Source of the DNA: Oscillospiraceae bacterium
GTDB taxonomy: Bacteria; Bacillota; Clostridia; Oscillospirales; Oscillospiraceae
Assembly (NCBI GenBank): GCA_022797115.1
Contig: JAAWKB010000014.1
Span: 1 to 33,230, forward strand
DNA: 33,230 bases
Direction of reading: 5' to 3'
Shown here: positions 1 to 8,467 of the stretch, in pieces
Layout: every line of letters starts with the position of its first letter
Numbering within the stretch: the stretch's first letter is position 1
Made by a program: the position numbers and the translations under genes
The notes under the pieces: generated by a model
The model's database searches: none
Seen by the model: only the letters and a program-made list of their open reading frames with translations
Told to the model about the DNA's origin: nothing

Positions 1-256
1 GAAATTTCTCTTTCGGATCGATCAGTACCGCCAAGCTATATCTCGGAGCTTTTGCCGACTTAGGCGCACGCCATATTTTCTTATTAAAGTTATCCAGCGC
101 CGCATCCTCGCTGAGATCCTTTTTCAGCATCTTGATGGCGACCAGACGATTGAGCCGGTGGCACTTGGCTTTGAATACCACCGCCATGCCCCCGGTGCCA
201 ATGACCTCCAGGACCTCATAGCGGTTATCCAGCATCTTTCCTATGTATCGTTCCAT
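1..256 (-). CDS. prkC: PASTA-type Ser/Thr protein kinase, N-terminal fragment (runs off the window)
   Basis: Membrane Ser/Thr kinase of the PrkC/Stk1 family, partner of the PP2C phosphatase just upstream; in Firmicutes the pair controls cell wall and dormancy functions. Only 85 codons are visible. The ATG is preceded by GAAAGGA at about 10 nt. Residues 1-50 look like a normal N-lobe: glycine loop G20-T-G-G-M and the ATP-binding lysine in V-A-I-K42. After about residue 52 the frame stays open but stops resembling a kinase: I cannot find the expected RF..E helix or the HPNIV segment. Instead it reads [14 protein letters not shown], and the last 100 bases are lower in GC than the neighbours. The gene may be interrupted, or the sequence may be joined wrongly here. 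Family call is firm for the first 50 residues only. Confidence 0.75.
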   Translation of the reverse strand, partial: MERYIGKMLDNRYEVLEVIGTGGMAVVFKAKCHRLNRLVAIKMLKKDLSEDAALDNFNKKIWRAPKSAKAPRYSLAVLIDPKEKF

Positions 257-281
257 AGTCAAGTATCCTTTCTCTCCGGCT

Positions 282-1031
282 TCACTGCTGCTGCAGCAGC
301 ACAGCGGTCACATTGTCCGGCGCCCCCTGCCCCTTGGCAATCTCCAGCAGCCGGTCCAGGCAGGTGTTGTCGTCCCCGCCCTCCAAAACTTCCCGCGCCA
401 TCTCATCGTCTGTAGCAGTTGTAATCAGTCCGTCGGTACACAGCAGGAGGTAGTCGCCTGGCAGCAGCTGGACCTGGTAGCTGTCACTGAGGGCCTCGGC
501 ATCCGGGCCCAAGGCACGGGTAATGAGGTTGCGGCCTGGGTAATTTCTGGCCTCGGCCTCTGTAATGGCCCCACGCTCCACCAGCCGCTCCACCAGGGAG
601 TGGTCCCGGGTGATCCGTGTGATGGCCCGTTCGCCGCCCCCGCCGCGGATCAGGTAGGCCCGGCTGTCGCCCACATTGTTGACCAATACCTGCCCCTCCC
701 TTGCAATGGCGGACACCAGCGTTGTCCCCATGCCCCGCTGTTTATCCCGGACGGAACGCTCATATACAGCGGTGTTGGCAGCGGCCACGGCAAACTCGGC
801 TACCTCCTGCACCTGTTCCAGTTCCATGTCTTGGCGCAGGTTGGCAAGGCATGTGGCCAGGAATGCGTCCACAGCCAGTTCGCTGGCCTGTTTTCCGCCG
901 CCCGGGCCGCCCATCCCGTCGCAGACGACGCATATGGTGAACCCGCTTTCATCGCTGCACCGAACTGCATAGGCGTCCTGATTCTCCCGGCGCACCAGAC
1001 CGATATCTGTCATGCCCCATACGTTCATCAT
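282..1031 (-). CDS. prpC: PP2C-family protein serine/threonine phosphatase
   Basis: Mn/Mg-dependent phosphatase that reverses the action of the neighbouring PASTA kinase. Motifs appear in the usual order: the N-terminal R-E-N-Q-D, D-G-M-G-G (metal-binding Asp), [21 protein letters not shown] and a final D-N-V-T. Length is about 249 aa, normal for the family. The frame is open further upstream, but those codons lie inside rlmN. I place the start at the first ATG of an ATG-ATG pair 4 nt past the rlmN stop; the second ATG (1026-1028) has better spacing from the GAGGA and is equally possible. The kinase starts 25 nt downstream, so the two are almost certainly cotranscribed. Confidence 0.95.
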   Translation of the reverse strand: MMNVWGMTDIGLVRRENQDAYAVRCSDESGFTICVVCDGMGGPGGGKQASELAVDAFLATCLANLRQDMELEQVQEVAEFAVAAANTAVYERSVRDKQRGMGTTLVSAIAREGQVLVNNVGDSRAYLIRGGGGERAITRITRDHSLVERLVERGAITEAEARNYPGRNLITRALGPDAEALSDSYQVQLLPGDYLLLCTDGLITTATDDEMAREVLEGGDDNTCLDRLLEIAKGQGAPDNVTAVLLQQQ

Positions 1032-1035
1032 TTCC

Positions 1036-2073
1036 TCAGAGTCCCTTCCTTCCAGTTTCCATGGCTTTCCTGCGCAGCTGGCCGCAGCTGGCATCGATAT
1101 CCCCGCCCAGGCTCCGCCGCACGGTGGCGGTGACGCCCCGGCCCTCCAGCCGCTGCTGGAAACGCCGCGTCCGGCGGCTGGGCTTCAAGGGGCTCTCCGC
1201 CACGTCGTTGAGGGGGATCAGGTTGACGTGTCCCGGCATTCCCCGCAGCTTCTCCACAATCAAATCCGCCTGCCAGTCGGCGTCGTTCACGCCGTCGATC
1301 ATGGCATACTCGAAGCTGATGCGCCTGCCCGTCTTGCGGAAATAGTCGTGGCAGGCCGCAAACAATTCCTCCACGCTGTAGGCTTTATTCACCGGCATGA
1401 GGCGGCTTCGCGTCTCATTGTCCGGCGCGTGGAGGGACACAGAGAGCGTCAGCTGGAGCTCCAGCTCCGCCAGCCGGCGTATCCCGGGGATCACCCCGCA
1501 GGTGGAAAGGCTGATGTGCCGCATCCCGATGTTCAGCCCCTGCGGATGGTTGACCAGCTCCAGGAACCGCAGCACATTATCCAGATTGTCCATGGGCTCC
1601 CCAATCCCCATCAGCACGATGTTGGAGACCTCCAGGCCGCTGCCCGCCTGGGTGAACAGCACCTGCTCCAGCATCTCCGATGGGCGCAGGTCGCGCACCT
1701 TGCCCCCCAAGGTGGAGGCACAGAAGGCACAGCCCATGCGGCAGCCCACCTGGCTGGAGATGCAGACCGTGTTGCCGTGGCGGTAGCGCATGAGTACCGT
1801 TTCAATGCAATTGCCGTCACTGAGCTCCCAGAGATATTTCGTCGTCCCATCCACCTGGGAGACCTGCTTGCGCGCCTCCCTAAGTGCGGACAGCTCCCAT
1901 CGCTGTGCAAGCTGCTGGCGCAGGGGTTTGGAGATATCGCTCATCTCCGCAAAGGACCCCGCGCCGCGGTGGAGCCATGCAAACACCTGCTTGGCCCGGA
2001 AAGCGGGCTCCCCCAGCTCCCCCATGGCCGCTGCCAGCTCCTCCAGGGTCATAGACCGTATATCTTCCCTCAT
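1036..2073 (-). CDS. rlmN: Dual-specificity 23S rRNA / tRNA adenine-C2 methyltransferase RlmN
   Basis: Radical-SAM enzyme that methylates C2 of A2503 in 23S rRNA and A37 in some tRNAs. The 4Fe-4S motif CxxxCxxC is at C111-R-M-G-C115-A-F-C118. The C-terminal cysteine that forms the methyl-transfer adduct is in D-A-S-C-G-Q-L near the end. Family motifs such as S-S-Q-V-G-C and G-I-G-E-P are present. Predicted 345 aa, normal. The ATG at 2071-2073 overlaps the rsmB stop (ATGA), which fixes the start; an upstream in-frame ATG at 2133 lies inside rsmB and is rejected. Part of the conserved rsmB-rlmN-prpC-prkC block. Confidence 0.97.
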   Translation of the reverse strand: MREDIRSMTLEELAAAMGELGEPAFRAKQVFAWLHRGAGSFAEMSDISKPLRQQLAQRWELSALREARKQVSQVDGTTKYLWELSDGNCIETVLMRYRHGNTVCISSQVGCRMGCAFCASTLGGKVRDLRPSEMLEQVLFTQAGSGLEVSNIVLMGIGEPMDNLDNVLRFLELVNHPQGLNIGMRHISLSTCGVIPGIRRLAELELQLTLSVSLHAPDNETRSRLMPVNKAYSVEELFAACHDYFRKTGRRISFEYAMIDGVNDADWQADLIVEKLRGMPGHVNLIPLNDVAESPLKPSRRTRRFQQRLEGRGVTATVRRSLGGDIDASCGQLRRKAMETGRKGL

Positions 2074-3374
2074 AACCGCCTCATTTTGCAGATGTAAAAC
2101 CCGTCTGTCCCATGGCGCTGGGGCCACAGGCACATACTTCCGTCCGTCTCCCCCTCCAGGCCGGGCAGAGAGAACGGCTCCTTCTGAAACTCCCCATGGC
2201 AGGCGAGAAAACCGTCCGTAATCTCCCCATTCTCCTCTGGCAGGATCGTACAGGTGGCGTACAGCAAGACGCCGCCTGGCCGGACATAGCGGCTTGCATT
2301 GTCCAGAATCGCCCGCTGGACCGCAGGAAGCCCTGCCAATACCTGCGGGTCCTTGTAGCGGATATCCGGCTTCTTACGGATAATGCCCAGGCCCGAGCAT
2401 GGTACATCACAGAGCACCAGATCAAACCCATCGGCCCACTCCGCCCGCTCCTGCCGGCCATCGGCCAGCACAGGGCGGATACATTGCAGCCCCAGCCGCT
2501 CCGCCCCCTTCTCAATCAGCGCCAGCTTGTGCTGGTGGATATCACAGGCGATAATCTCGCCCTGGTCTTCCATCTCTATGGCCGCTGTAAAGGACTTCCC
2601 ACCCGGTGCAGCACATACGTCCAGCACCCGCCAGCCCGGCTTGGGTTCTGCGGCCAGCACAGCCGCCCTGGCGGCGGCGTCCTGCACCTGGAACAGCCCC
2701 TCCTGAAAGGCAGGCAGAGCTGCCAGATCCCCTCCGCCGGAGAGCAAATAGCACCCCGGCATCCAGCTGTGGGGCGTTATACTGGCGGTTTCCAGGCTCG
2801 CGGCCAGCTCTGCCGCCGTCCCCCGCAGGGGGTTGTGCTGGATGGTCGTGGGGACACTCTCGTTATCCAGGCGAAGGAACGCTTCCGCCTCATCCCTGCC
2901 CAGAAGCCCCACCAGACGCTCCACCAGCCATTGGGGATGGCTGTACTGGAGCGCCAGGCCCTCCAGCCCCGATGGGATGGCGGGCAGTCCACCTTTTTCC
3001 CGGCTCAGCCGCCGGAGGACCGCGTTGACCAACCCGGCAGCCCGTTTACGTTTCCCGCGCTTGACCGTCTCCACCGCCTCGTCTACGGCGGCGCTGTCCG
3101 GCACCCGGTCCATGTATAGAATCTGGTAAGCGCCCAGCCGCAGCACGTCCCGCACAAAGGGCTCCAGTTTGGCGAAGCTCTGATCGCAGCAGCTGTCCAG
3201 ATAGAAGTCCAACAAGGCCCGGTTCTGCAAAACCCCATAGGCCAGCCGGGCAGCCAAGGCCGCCTCCCGGCGGTCCAGGCCGCGGCTGGCGGCCTTCAGG
3301 CTGTTATCCGACCAGGTATCCAGCCGCCGGCAGGCAGTCAGGGCTTCCAATGCCGCCTCTCTTCCGCCTCCCAT
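2070..3374 (-). CDS. rsmB: 16S rRNA m5C967 methyltransferase RsmB
   Basis: SAM-dependent RNA cytosine-C5 methyltransferase (Sun/RsmB family). Residues 1-140 form the NusB-like RNA-binding domain (R-R-E-A-A-L-A-A-R-L-A-Y-G, then V-N-A-V-L-R-R). The C-terminal two thirds hold the methyltransferase: SAM loop V-C-A-A-P-G-G-K, motif IV D-V-P-C-S-G-L-G and the catalytic cysteine in Y-A-T-C-T-I-L-P-E-E-N. At 434 aa it is full length. The start ATG overlaps the stop of the upstream peptidase gene (TGATG), and the end overlaps rlmN by 4 nt, so translation of the three genes is probably coupled. Confidence 0.97.
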   Translation of the reverse strand: MGGGREAALEALTACRRLDTWSDNSLKAASRGLDRREAALAARLAYGVLQNRALLDFYLDSCCDQSFAKLEPFVRDVLRLGAYQILYMDRVPDSAAVDEAVETVKRGKRKRAAGLVNAVLRRLSREKGGLPAIPSGLEGLALQYSHPQWLVERLVGLLGRDEAEAFLRLDNESVPTTIQHNPLRGTAAELAASLETASITPHSWMPGCYLLSGGGDLAALPAFQEGLFQVQDAAARAAVLAAEPKPGWRVLDVCAAPGGKSFTAAIEMEDQGEIIACDIHQHKLALIEKGAERLGLQCIRPVLADGRQERAEWADGFDLVLCDVPCSGLGIIRKKPDIRYKDPQVLAGLPAVQRAILDNASRYVRPGGVLLYATCTILPEENGEITDGFLACHGEFQKEPFSLPGLEGETDGSMCLWPQRHGTDGFYICKMRRL

Positions 3375-4072
3375 CAGCGCCTCCTGTTGTCCCGGCCCGC
3401 AAAAATGAGCAGGTACCGCAGCAGCTGCAACAAGCTCATCAGCAAAGCGGCTACATAGGTCAGCGCAGCGGCGGTCAGGACCTTCTTGGCCCCCTTCCGC
3501 TCATCCCCATCCAGCAGGTTCGTGCCGTCAATCGTCCCCAGAGCTCTGGCGGATGCGTCAAACTCCACCGGGAGCGTCACCAGCTGGAACAGGCTGGTCA
3601 ATCCAAAGAGTACAATCCCAATGGCAAACACAGGCTGGGAGTAGAGCACCAGCCCCAGCATCAACGCCACAAAGGCAAACTTTGAGCCGAACTGCGTCAC
3701 CGGGATGATCGCGGAGCGGATGCGTACCGGCCCATAGCCCACGGCATATTGCACCGCATGGCCCGCTTCGTGGGCCGCTACGCCTACCGCCGCCACCGTG
3801 TCCGCGTTGTACACCGGCTCGGAGAGATAGATGGTGTTATCCCGCGGGTCATAATGGTCGGTCAGCTCCCCCCGGCAGGGCCGGATCGCCACATCATGGA
3901 CGCCATGGGCCCGGAGGACCTCATAGGCGGCCTGAGCTCCCGTCACCCCACGGCGGTTACGCTGGCGGCTGTAGTGGTTGAAGCTGGAGCTGACCTTAAT
4001 TTGTGCGTAAACCGAGAGGATCAGCACTGGGATCAGTATAATCCAGTAGATCGCGTCATAGTAAAAACGCAT
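3374..4072 (-). CDS. Membrane zinc metallopeptidase, YugP family
   Basis: Putative membrane-bound zinc protease (Zn_peptidase_2, YugP-like); its substrate is unknown. It has an N-terminal membrane helix (about residues 5-25, Y-W-I-I-L-I-P-V-L-I-L-S-V), the zinc motif H-E-A-G-H in A-A-H-E-A-G-H-A-V-Q-Y, and further hydrophobic helices around residues 130-165 and 205-225. Its 232 aa match the family. In clostridia it commonly sits between fmt and rsmB, as here. An AGGGGA about 8 nt ahead of the ATG supports the start. A hairpin with a U-tract lies 15-35 nt upstream, so this gene may be partly uncoupled from def-fmt. Confidence 0.92.
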   Translation of the reverse strand: MRFYYDAIYWIILIPVLILSVYAQIKVSSSFNHYSRQRNRRGVTGAQAAYEVLRAHGVHDVAIRPCRGELTDHYDPRDNTIYLSEPVYNADTVAAVGVAAHEAGHAVQYAVGYGPVRIRSAIIPVTQFGSKFAFVALMLGLVLYSQPVFAIGIVLFGLTSLFQLVTLPVEFDASARALGTIDGTNLLDGDERKGAKKVLTAAALTYVAALLMSLLQLLRYLLIFAGRDNRRR

Positions 4073-4086
4073 GATTCATTTCCCCT

Positions 4087-4108
4087 AAAAAGCGAAACAA
4101 TGCTTCGC
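4087..4108 (-). terminator. Possible intrinsic terminator after fmt
   Basis: On the minus strand a 7-bp stem GCGAAGC/GTTTCGC (one G-U pair, 3-nt loop) is followed directly by TTTTTA. It sits 49 nt past the fmt stop and just ahead of the Zn-peptidase ribosome site. The stem is short, so it may only attenuate. Confidence 0.5.
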
Positions 4109-4156
4109 AAAAAGTCCTTTCTGATACCTTTTCTTCTAATATACGATAACCCGTTT

Positions 4157-5083
4157 TCACGTTACCGCAACCGGATGCCCCCTCAGATAGTCAGCGGCAG
4201 CCATCCGCCTGCCCCCGTCGGCCTGGAGCTCTGTAATCAGCAGGCTCCTGCCATCGCCGCAGGCAACCTCAATCCCCGCCTTTCCGGCGGATAGGATGGT
4301 ACCGGGTATACGGTCTGTCTCTGTCCCCTCCTGGGCACGGTAGACCTTCCAGCGTACCCCTGCCACATCCGTGGCGGCGCAGGGCCATGGGACAAGGCCG
4401 CGCACCTGGTTGACCAGCTCCCGTGCGGGTCTGCCCCAATCCATGGGGGACATTTCCCGGGAAAGCATGGAGGCGTACTGGTACTGTGGCCCATAGACCT
4501 GGGGCGTCCGGGGCGCGCCGCCTTCCTCCAGCAGGCGCAGGGCTTCGCTGGCCGCCTCGCCGCCCAGCTCCGCCAGACGGCTGTAGAGCTGGCCCGCATC
4601 TTCATCCGGCCCGATGGGCGTGCGCTTGACCAGCAGGATGTCCCCCGCATCCAGCTCCGCCGCCATATACTGGATGGTGACGCCGGTCTCCTGATCTCCA
4701 TTGAGGATGGCCCAGTTAATGGGCGCAGCACCACGGTACTGGGGCAGGATGGAGGAATGGACATTGATGATCGCTTTCTTGGGGATATCCAGCAGCTCCT
4801 GCGGCAACAGCTTGCCATAGGCGGCCACCACCACCACATCAGGCTCCAGTGACCGCAGCTGCTCCAATACCGCCCCGTCCCGGCAGGAAACCGGCTGGAA
4901 AACAAGGATTTCTTGTGTCAATGCATATTCCTTTACAGGTGTTGGCAGCATTTTCATTCCACGGTTTTTAGGTTTATCCGGCGAGGTAAAGACCGCCGCA
5001 ATAGCCCACCGGTCCTCCACCAGACGGCGCAGGACCGCAGCGGCAAAGTCCGGGGTCCCCATAAACACAACGCGCAAGCTCAT
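4157..5083 (-). CDS. fmt: Methionyl-tRNA formyltransferase
   Basis: Transfers a formyl group from 10-formyl-THF to Met-tRNAfMet for initiation. The formyltransferase fold opens with V-F-M-G-T-P-D-F-A. The active-site stretch is I-N-V-H-S-S-I-L-P-Q-Y-R-G-A-A-P-I (Asn and His catalytic), followed by G-V-T-I-Q-Y-M and D-A-G-D-I-L. The C-terminal OB-like domain occupies about residues 205-308. Length 308 aa, typical. Its ATG overlaps the def stop (ATGA), pairing the enzyme that adds the formyl group with the one that removes it. Confidence 0.97.
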   Translation of the reverse strand: MSLRVVFMGTPDFAAAVLRRLVEDRWAIAAVFTSPDKPKNRGMKMLPTPVKEYALTQEILVFQPVSCRDGAVLEQLRSLEPDVVVVAAYGKLLPQELLDIPKKAIINVHSSILPQYRGAAPINWAILNGDQETGVTIQYMAAELDAGDILLVKRTPIGPDEDAGQLYSRLAELGGEAASEALRLLEEGGAPRTPQVYGPQYQYASMLSREMSPMDWGRPARELVNQVRGLVPWPCAATDVAGVRWKVYRAQEGTETDRIPGTILSAGKAGIEVACGDGRSLLITELQADGGRRMAAADYLRGHPVAVT

Positions 5084-5580
5084 TTCGCCCTATTTTCCTC
5101 CGCCTCGTAAAATTCCTCCAGTTCATCTTCTGTCATAAAGTGGTCAATATGCTCCACATAAAGATGGCCGTCCAGGTGCTCGATCTCATGGCAGAAGCAG
5201 CGGGCCGTCAGGTCCTCCCCTTCCGCCTCAAACCAGTTGCCAAACCGGTCCTGCGCCCGAATCCGGACACAGCTGGGGCGGGACACCATCCCCCACTTGC
5301 CGGGGACGCTGAGACATCCCTCCGGCCCGGCCTGTTCGCCGGACTGGGAGAGAATCTCCGGGTTCACCAGCTCCAGCATCTCGTCCGTGTCATCCACCAC
5401 GATCACTGCCCGACGGAGAACGCCGACCTGCGGGGCTGCCAGCCCAGCCCCCTGGGCCTCTGCCAAGGTGTCCTTCATATCGTCCAGGAGCTGGTGGAGC
5501 CGGTCGTTGAAATCCGTCACCTGACGGCACTTCTTAGTCAGCATAGGGTCTCCCTGGGTTACGATTTTTCTAATCGCCAT
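5080..5580 (-). CDS. def: Peptide deformylase
   Basis: Fe/Zn hydrolase that removes the N-formyl group from nascent proteins. All three motifs are visible: G-A-G-L-A-A-P-Q-V-G (motif 1), E-G-C-L-S-V-P-G (motif 2, metal Cys) and C-H-E-I-E-H-L-D-G (motif 3, two metal His and the catalytic Glu). The usual HEIDH reads HEIEH here, a conservative change. Length 166 aa. Starts 42 nt after the priA stop and overlaps fmt by 4 nt. Confidence 0.97.
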   Translation of the reverse strand: MAIRKIVTQGDPMLTKKCRQVTDFNDRLHQLLDDMKDTLAEAQGAGLAAPQVGVLRRAVIVVDDTDEMLELVNPEILSQSGEQAGPEGCLSVPGKWGMVSRPSCVRIRAQDRFGNWFEAEGEDLTARCFCHEIEHLDGHLYVEHIDHFMTEDELEEFYEAEENRAK

Positions 5581-5622
5581 GGTTATTTTGTCCTCCTTCG
5601 GGCAGGAATAAACTTCTTTTTA

Positions 5623-8070
5623 TCAATCGTCCGCATTACAGTCCACAAACAGATTCATTCCCCTGTTTTCCTTCCTCTGATGGAACGCACGAACATAGTA
5701 GCCCAACAGCTCCCGGGTGGTGTGGTCGTTGCGCCCCACCCAAAAAATGCGGTAACGGTAGCGGTTATTTACCTTCACAATCGGTGCGGGAGCAGGTCCT
5801 AAAATTTCTACCGAGAGGTTGGCAGCGGTAGGATACTGCGTTCCCGTGCGCATCGCCTCCCGCAGCTGGGCGGCGGCACGAAGCACAGCCCCCTCCTCCG
5901 GCCCGGAGACCGTCAGGGTAAAAATATCCGCAAAGGGCGGATACCGCCGCGCCCGGCGGAGCCGGATTTCCCCGGCATAAAAGCTGTTGTAGTCCTGCGC
6001 TGCCGCGCTGGTGATGACCTCGTTGTCCGGGGTAAAGGTCTGGATCACAGCCCGCCCCCCCTTGCTGCCCCGTCCGGCCCGGCCCACCACCTGAGTGAGC
6101 AGGCTGAAGGTCCGCTCAGCGGCGTGGTAATTGTCCACATACAGGCTCAGGTCAGCCGCCAGGACGCCTACCAGCGTGACATTCTCGAAATCCAGCCCTT
6201 TTGCCACCATCTGGGTCCCCAGCAGGATCGGGATTTTCTCACTCACAAAGCGGTCCAGGAGCGCCTCGTGGTTGCCGGAAACCGTGTCCGCATCCATGCG
6301 TAAAATCCTTGCCTGGGGGAACAGCCCGGACAGCTCCTCCTCCACCTTCTGGGTTCCCGCCCCCACCTGCTTCATCAGCCCACCGCACTCCGGGCACACC
6401 TTGGGGGCCCGCTCGGAGTGTCCGCAGTAGTGGCACATCATCCGGCCATTGGCGCTGTGGTATGTCAGCGGTACGCTGCATCGGGGACACTGTGGGGTCT
6501 CGCCGCACTCGCCGCACAGCAGCATCCGGCTGCTGCCCCGGCGGTTAAGGAAGAGGATACTCTGTTCTCCTCGCTCCAAATTCCCCTCCAGCTCCCGGCG
6601 CAGGGGTGCGCTGATCATGCCGCTGTTTCCAGCCCGGAGCTCCTGGCGCATATCCGCGATCACAACCTCCGGCAGGGGCTGGCGGTTGTAACGGGAGCGC
6701 AGGATGCACTTCTGATAGACCCCGCGCTGGGCCTGGTAGGTCGTCTCCACAGAGGGCGTGGCGGAGCCGAGAACCAGCACCGCACCTTGCTGGGAGCACA
6801 AAAACTTTGCCACATCCCGAGCATGGTAGCGGGGCGGGTTTTCGGACTGGTAGCTGCTCTCGTTCTCCTCGTCCAGAATAATCATCCCTAAATTCTCCAG
6901 CGGCGCGAATACGGCGCTGCGGGTTCCAAGGACAATATCGACCTCCCCCCGCCGCACCCGTTTCCACTGGTCGTACCGCTCGCTCATGCGCAGGCCGCTG
7001 TGGAGCATGACCACCCGGTCCCCGAAATATGCACCAAATTTGGCCATCATCTGGGGCGTCAGGGCGATTTCCGGCACCAGAATCATGCCCCGCCGCCCCT
7101 GGCGGACGATCTCCTGAAGCAGGCGGATGTATACCGACGTCTTCCCACTGCCAGTGACGCCGTAGAGCAAGGAGCAGGACGCACTGCCCTCCCCTGCCTG
7201 GGCAAGGATGCTGTCGTAGGCGGCCTGCTGCTCATCGCTGAGGACGATTGGCCCGCTCTCCACCGGCTCCGGCCTGGGGACACGGAGGACCTCCTCTTGG
7301 GAAAAGGCCACCAGGCCGCTCCTCTCCAGGTTCTTCAGCGTCTGGGGGGATGCGCCAGTAAAATAGCAGATCTCGCTGGACAGGGCGCTGCCAATGGAGC
7401 ATAGGAGCTTGATCACCTCATAACGCATGGGGGCGGATCGCCGTCTCGGCTCCACAGCAGCCATGGCCTCCTCTGCTGACACCGCCAGCGTCACCCGCCG
7501 CACCTGCTTGTCCGAGACCTTCCGGGAGGCTGTCGCCTCAATGGATACTAGCCCACGCTTTTGCAGCTCCCGCGCCACGCCGGGCGCACCCTCTCCGCAG
7601 GCCAGACGCAGGGTATCCAGCCCCGCGGACCCGCCCTGGGATACCAATGTCTCCAGGACACGGCTCTCACGGCTGTCCTTCCCAGCCTCCAGGGCAGCCT
7701 CCCGGCTGGTCAGGAGGGTGCAAACCTCCCGCAGCTGATACCACAGCCCCGCTGGCAGCAACGCCTTGACCGCGTCGTAGAGGGTACAGAAATACCGCTC
7801 CCGCAGCCACAGGGCCAGCTTGATTTGCAGCGGGCCCAGCACGCTCTCCTCATCCAGGATTTCTGTCAACGCTTTTAGCCCTGTCCGCCGGCTCTCCTGG
7901 CCTACTGCCAGGATGACCCCCTCGCTGGCCCGGTTCCCCCGGCCAAAGGGCGCCGTCACCCGCACGCCGGGCACGGCCTTCTCCGCCAAGGAGGCTGGCA
8001 CCAGATAGTCGTAGGGCTTGTCAATCGCATATGTCGCCGCGGCTACCGCCACCCGCGCCACCAAATCCAT
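5623..8070 (-). CDS. priA: Primosomal replication-restart helicase PriA
   Basis: Superfamily-2 3'-5' helicase that reloads the replisome at stalled forks. The N-terminal DNA-binding region (V-A-R-V-A-V-A-A-A-T-Y-A-I-D-K-P-Y-D-Y) is followed by Walker A G-V-T-G-S-G-K-T, motif II D-E-E-N, and G-S-A-T-P-S. Four CxxC pairs come next (CGEC, CPRC, CHYC, CPEC) and bind two zincs. The last motifs are G-T-Q-M-V-A-K-G-L-D-F and Q-V-V-G-R-A-G-R. Length 815 aa, in the Gram-positive range. Motif II normally reads DEEH; here the His is Asn. In Bacillus coaBC lies between rpoZ and priA; it is absent here and a perfect inverted repeat occupies the gap. Confidence 0.97.
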   Translation of the reverse strand: MDLVARVAVAAATYAIDKPYDYLVPASLAEKAVPGVRVTAPFGRGNRASEGVILAVGQESRRTGLKALTEILDEESVLGPLQIKLALWLRERYFCTLYDAVKALLPAGLWYQLREVCTLLTSREAALEAGKDSRESRVLETLVSQGGSAGLDTLRLACGEGAPGVARELQKRGLVSIEATASRKVSDKQVRRVTLAVSAEEAMAAVEPRRRSAPMRYEVIKLLCSIGSALSSEICYFTGASPQTLKNLERSGLVAFSQEEVLRVPRPEPVESGPIVLSDEQQAAYDSILAQAGEGSASCSLLYGVTGSGKTSVYIRLLQEIVRQGRRGMILVPEIALTPQMMAKFGAYFGDRVVMLHSGLRMSERYDQWKRVRRGEVDIVLGTRSAVFAPLENLGMIILDEENESSYQSENPPRYHARDVAKFLCSQQGAVLVLGSATPSVETTYQAQRGVYQKCILRSRYNRQPLPEVVIADMRQELRAGNSGMISAPLRRELEGNLERGEQSILFLNRRGSSRMLLCGECGETPQCPRCSVPLTYHSANGRMMCHYCGHSERAPKVCPECGGLMKQVGAGTQKVEEELSGLFPQARILRMDADTVSGNHEALLDRFVSEKIPILLGTQMVAKGLDFENVTLVGVLAADLSLYVDNYHAAERTFSLLTQVVGRAGRGSKGGRAVIQTFTPDNEVITSAAAQDYNSFYAGEIRLRRARRYPPFADIFTLTVSGPEEGAVLRAAAQLREAMRTGTQYPTAANLSVEILGPAPAPIVKVNNRYRYRIFWVGRNDHTTRELLGYYVRAFHQRKENRGMNLFVDCNADD

Positions 8071-8129
8071 TCCCGTTCACCTCGGTTTACCGGTAGATCG
8101 CCCCATCCCCTGGGGCTTTGGGCACACGG

Positions 8130-8162
8130 CGCACCCGCTGGGGTCTGGTCCCAGCGGGTGCG
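8130..8162. repeat. Perfect 13-bp inverted repeat between rpoZ and priA
   Basis: CGCACCCGCTGGG (8130-8142) and its exact reverse complement (8150-8162) enclose a 7-nt loop, giving a very stable hairpin. No U-tract follows on either strand, so it is not a classic terminator. It lies 17 nt past the rpoZ stop and about 60 nt before priA. It could protect the 3' end of an rpoZ transcript or act as an attenuator. Confidence 0.7.
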
Positions 8163-8178
8163 TCTTCCCGTACATGGC

Positions 8179-8397
8179 CTATTCCACTTCCTCAATCACG
8201 ATATCCGCAGCGGCCACGGAATGCTTCCCCTCCGCCACCTCATTGATGGCAATGGTCACGGGCTTCACATCCATCGTTTCCCCGTTGTCCTCCGCCTCCT
8301 GGGCAATCTGGCGGGCCCGCCGGGCCACCACATTCACCAGCAGATAGCGGTTGGGTACGTTCGCGGTCAGCTTGTTCATCGCGGGATAAAGCATCAT
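8179..8397 (-). CDS. rpoZ: RNA polymerase omega subunit
   Basis: Small subunit that helps assembly of the beta-prime subunit of RNA polymerase. The diagnostic segment is N-R-Y-L-L-V-N-V-V-A-R-R-A-R-Q-I-A (residues 16-32), then K-P-V-T-I-A-I-N-E-V. At 72 aa it is the usual clostridial size. The start is an ATG-ATG pair about 11 nt after AGAAGGA; a closer ATG pair runs into a stop in another frame. Conserved position between gmk and priA. Confidence 0.95.
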   Translation of the reverse strand: MMLYPAMNKLTANVPNRYLLVNVVARRARQIAQEAEDNGETMDVKPVTIAINEVAEGKHSVAAADIVIEEVE

Positions 8398-8467
8398 AAT
8401 AACATCATTCCTTCTTTATGATATGATTTTCTGATCAAACCATCAGCCGGTCTGGAAGGGATATCCC

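Noticed and set aside
1012-2097. 361-codon plus-strand frame opposite rlmN
   Set aside because: Antisense to a clear RlmN; composition (His, Gln, Leu rich) is that of a shadow frame, with no ribosome site.
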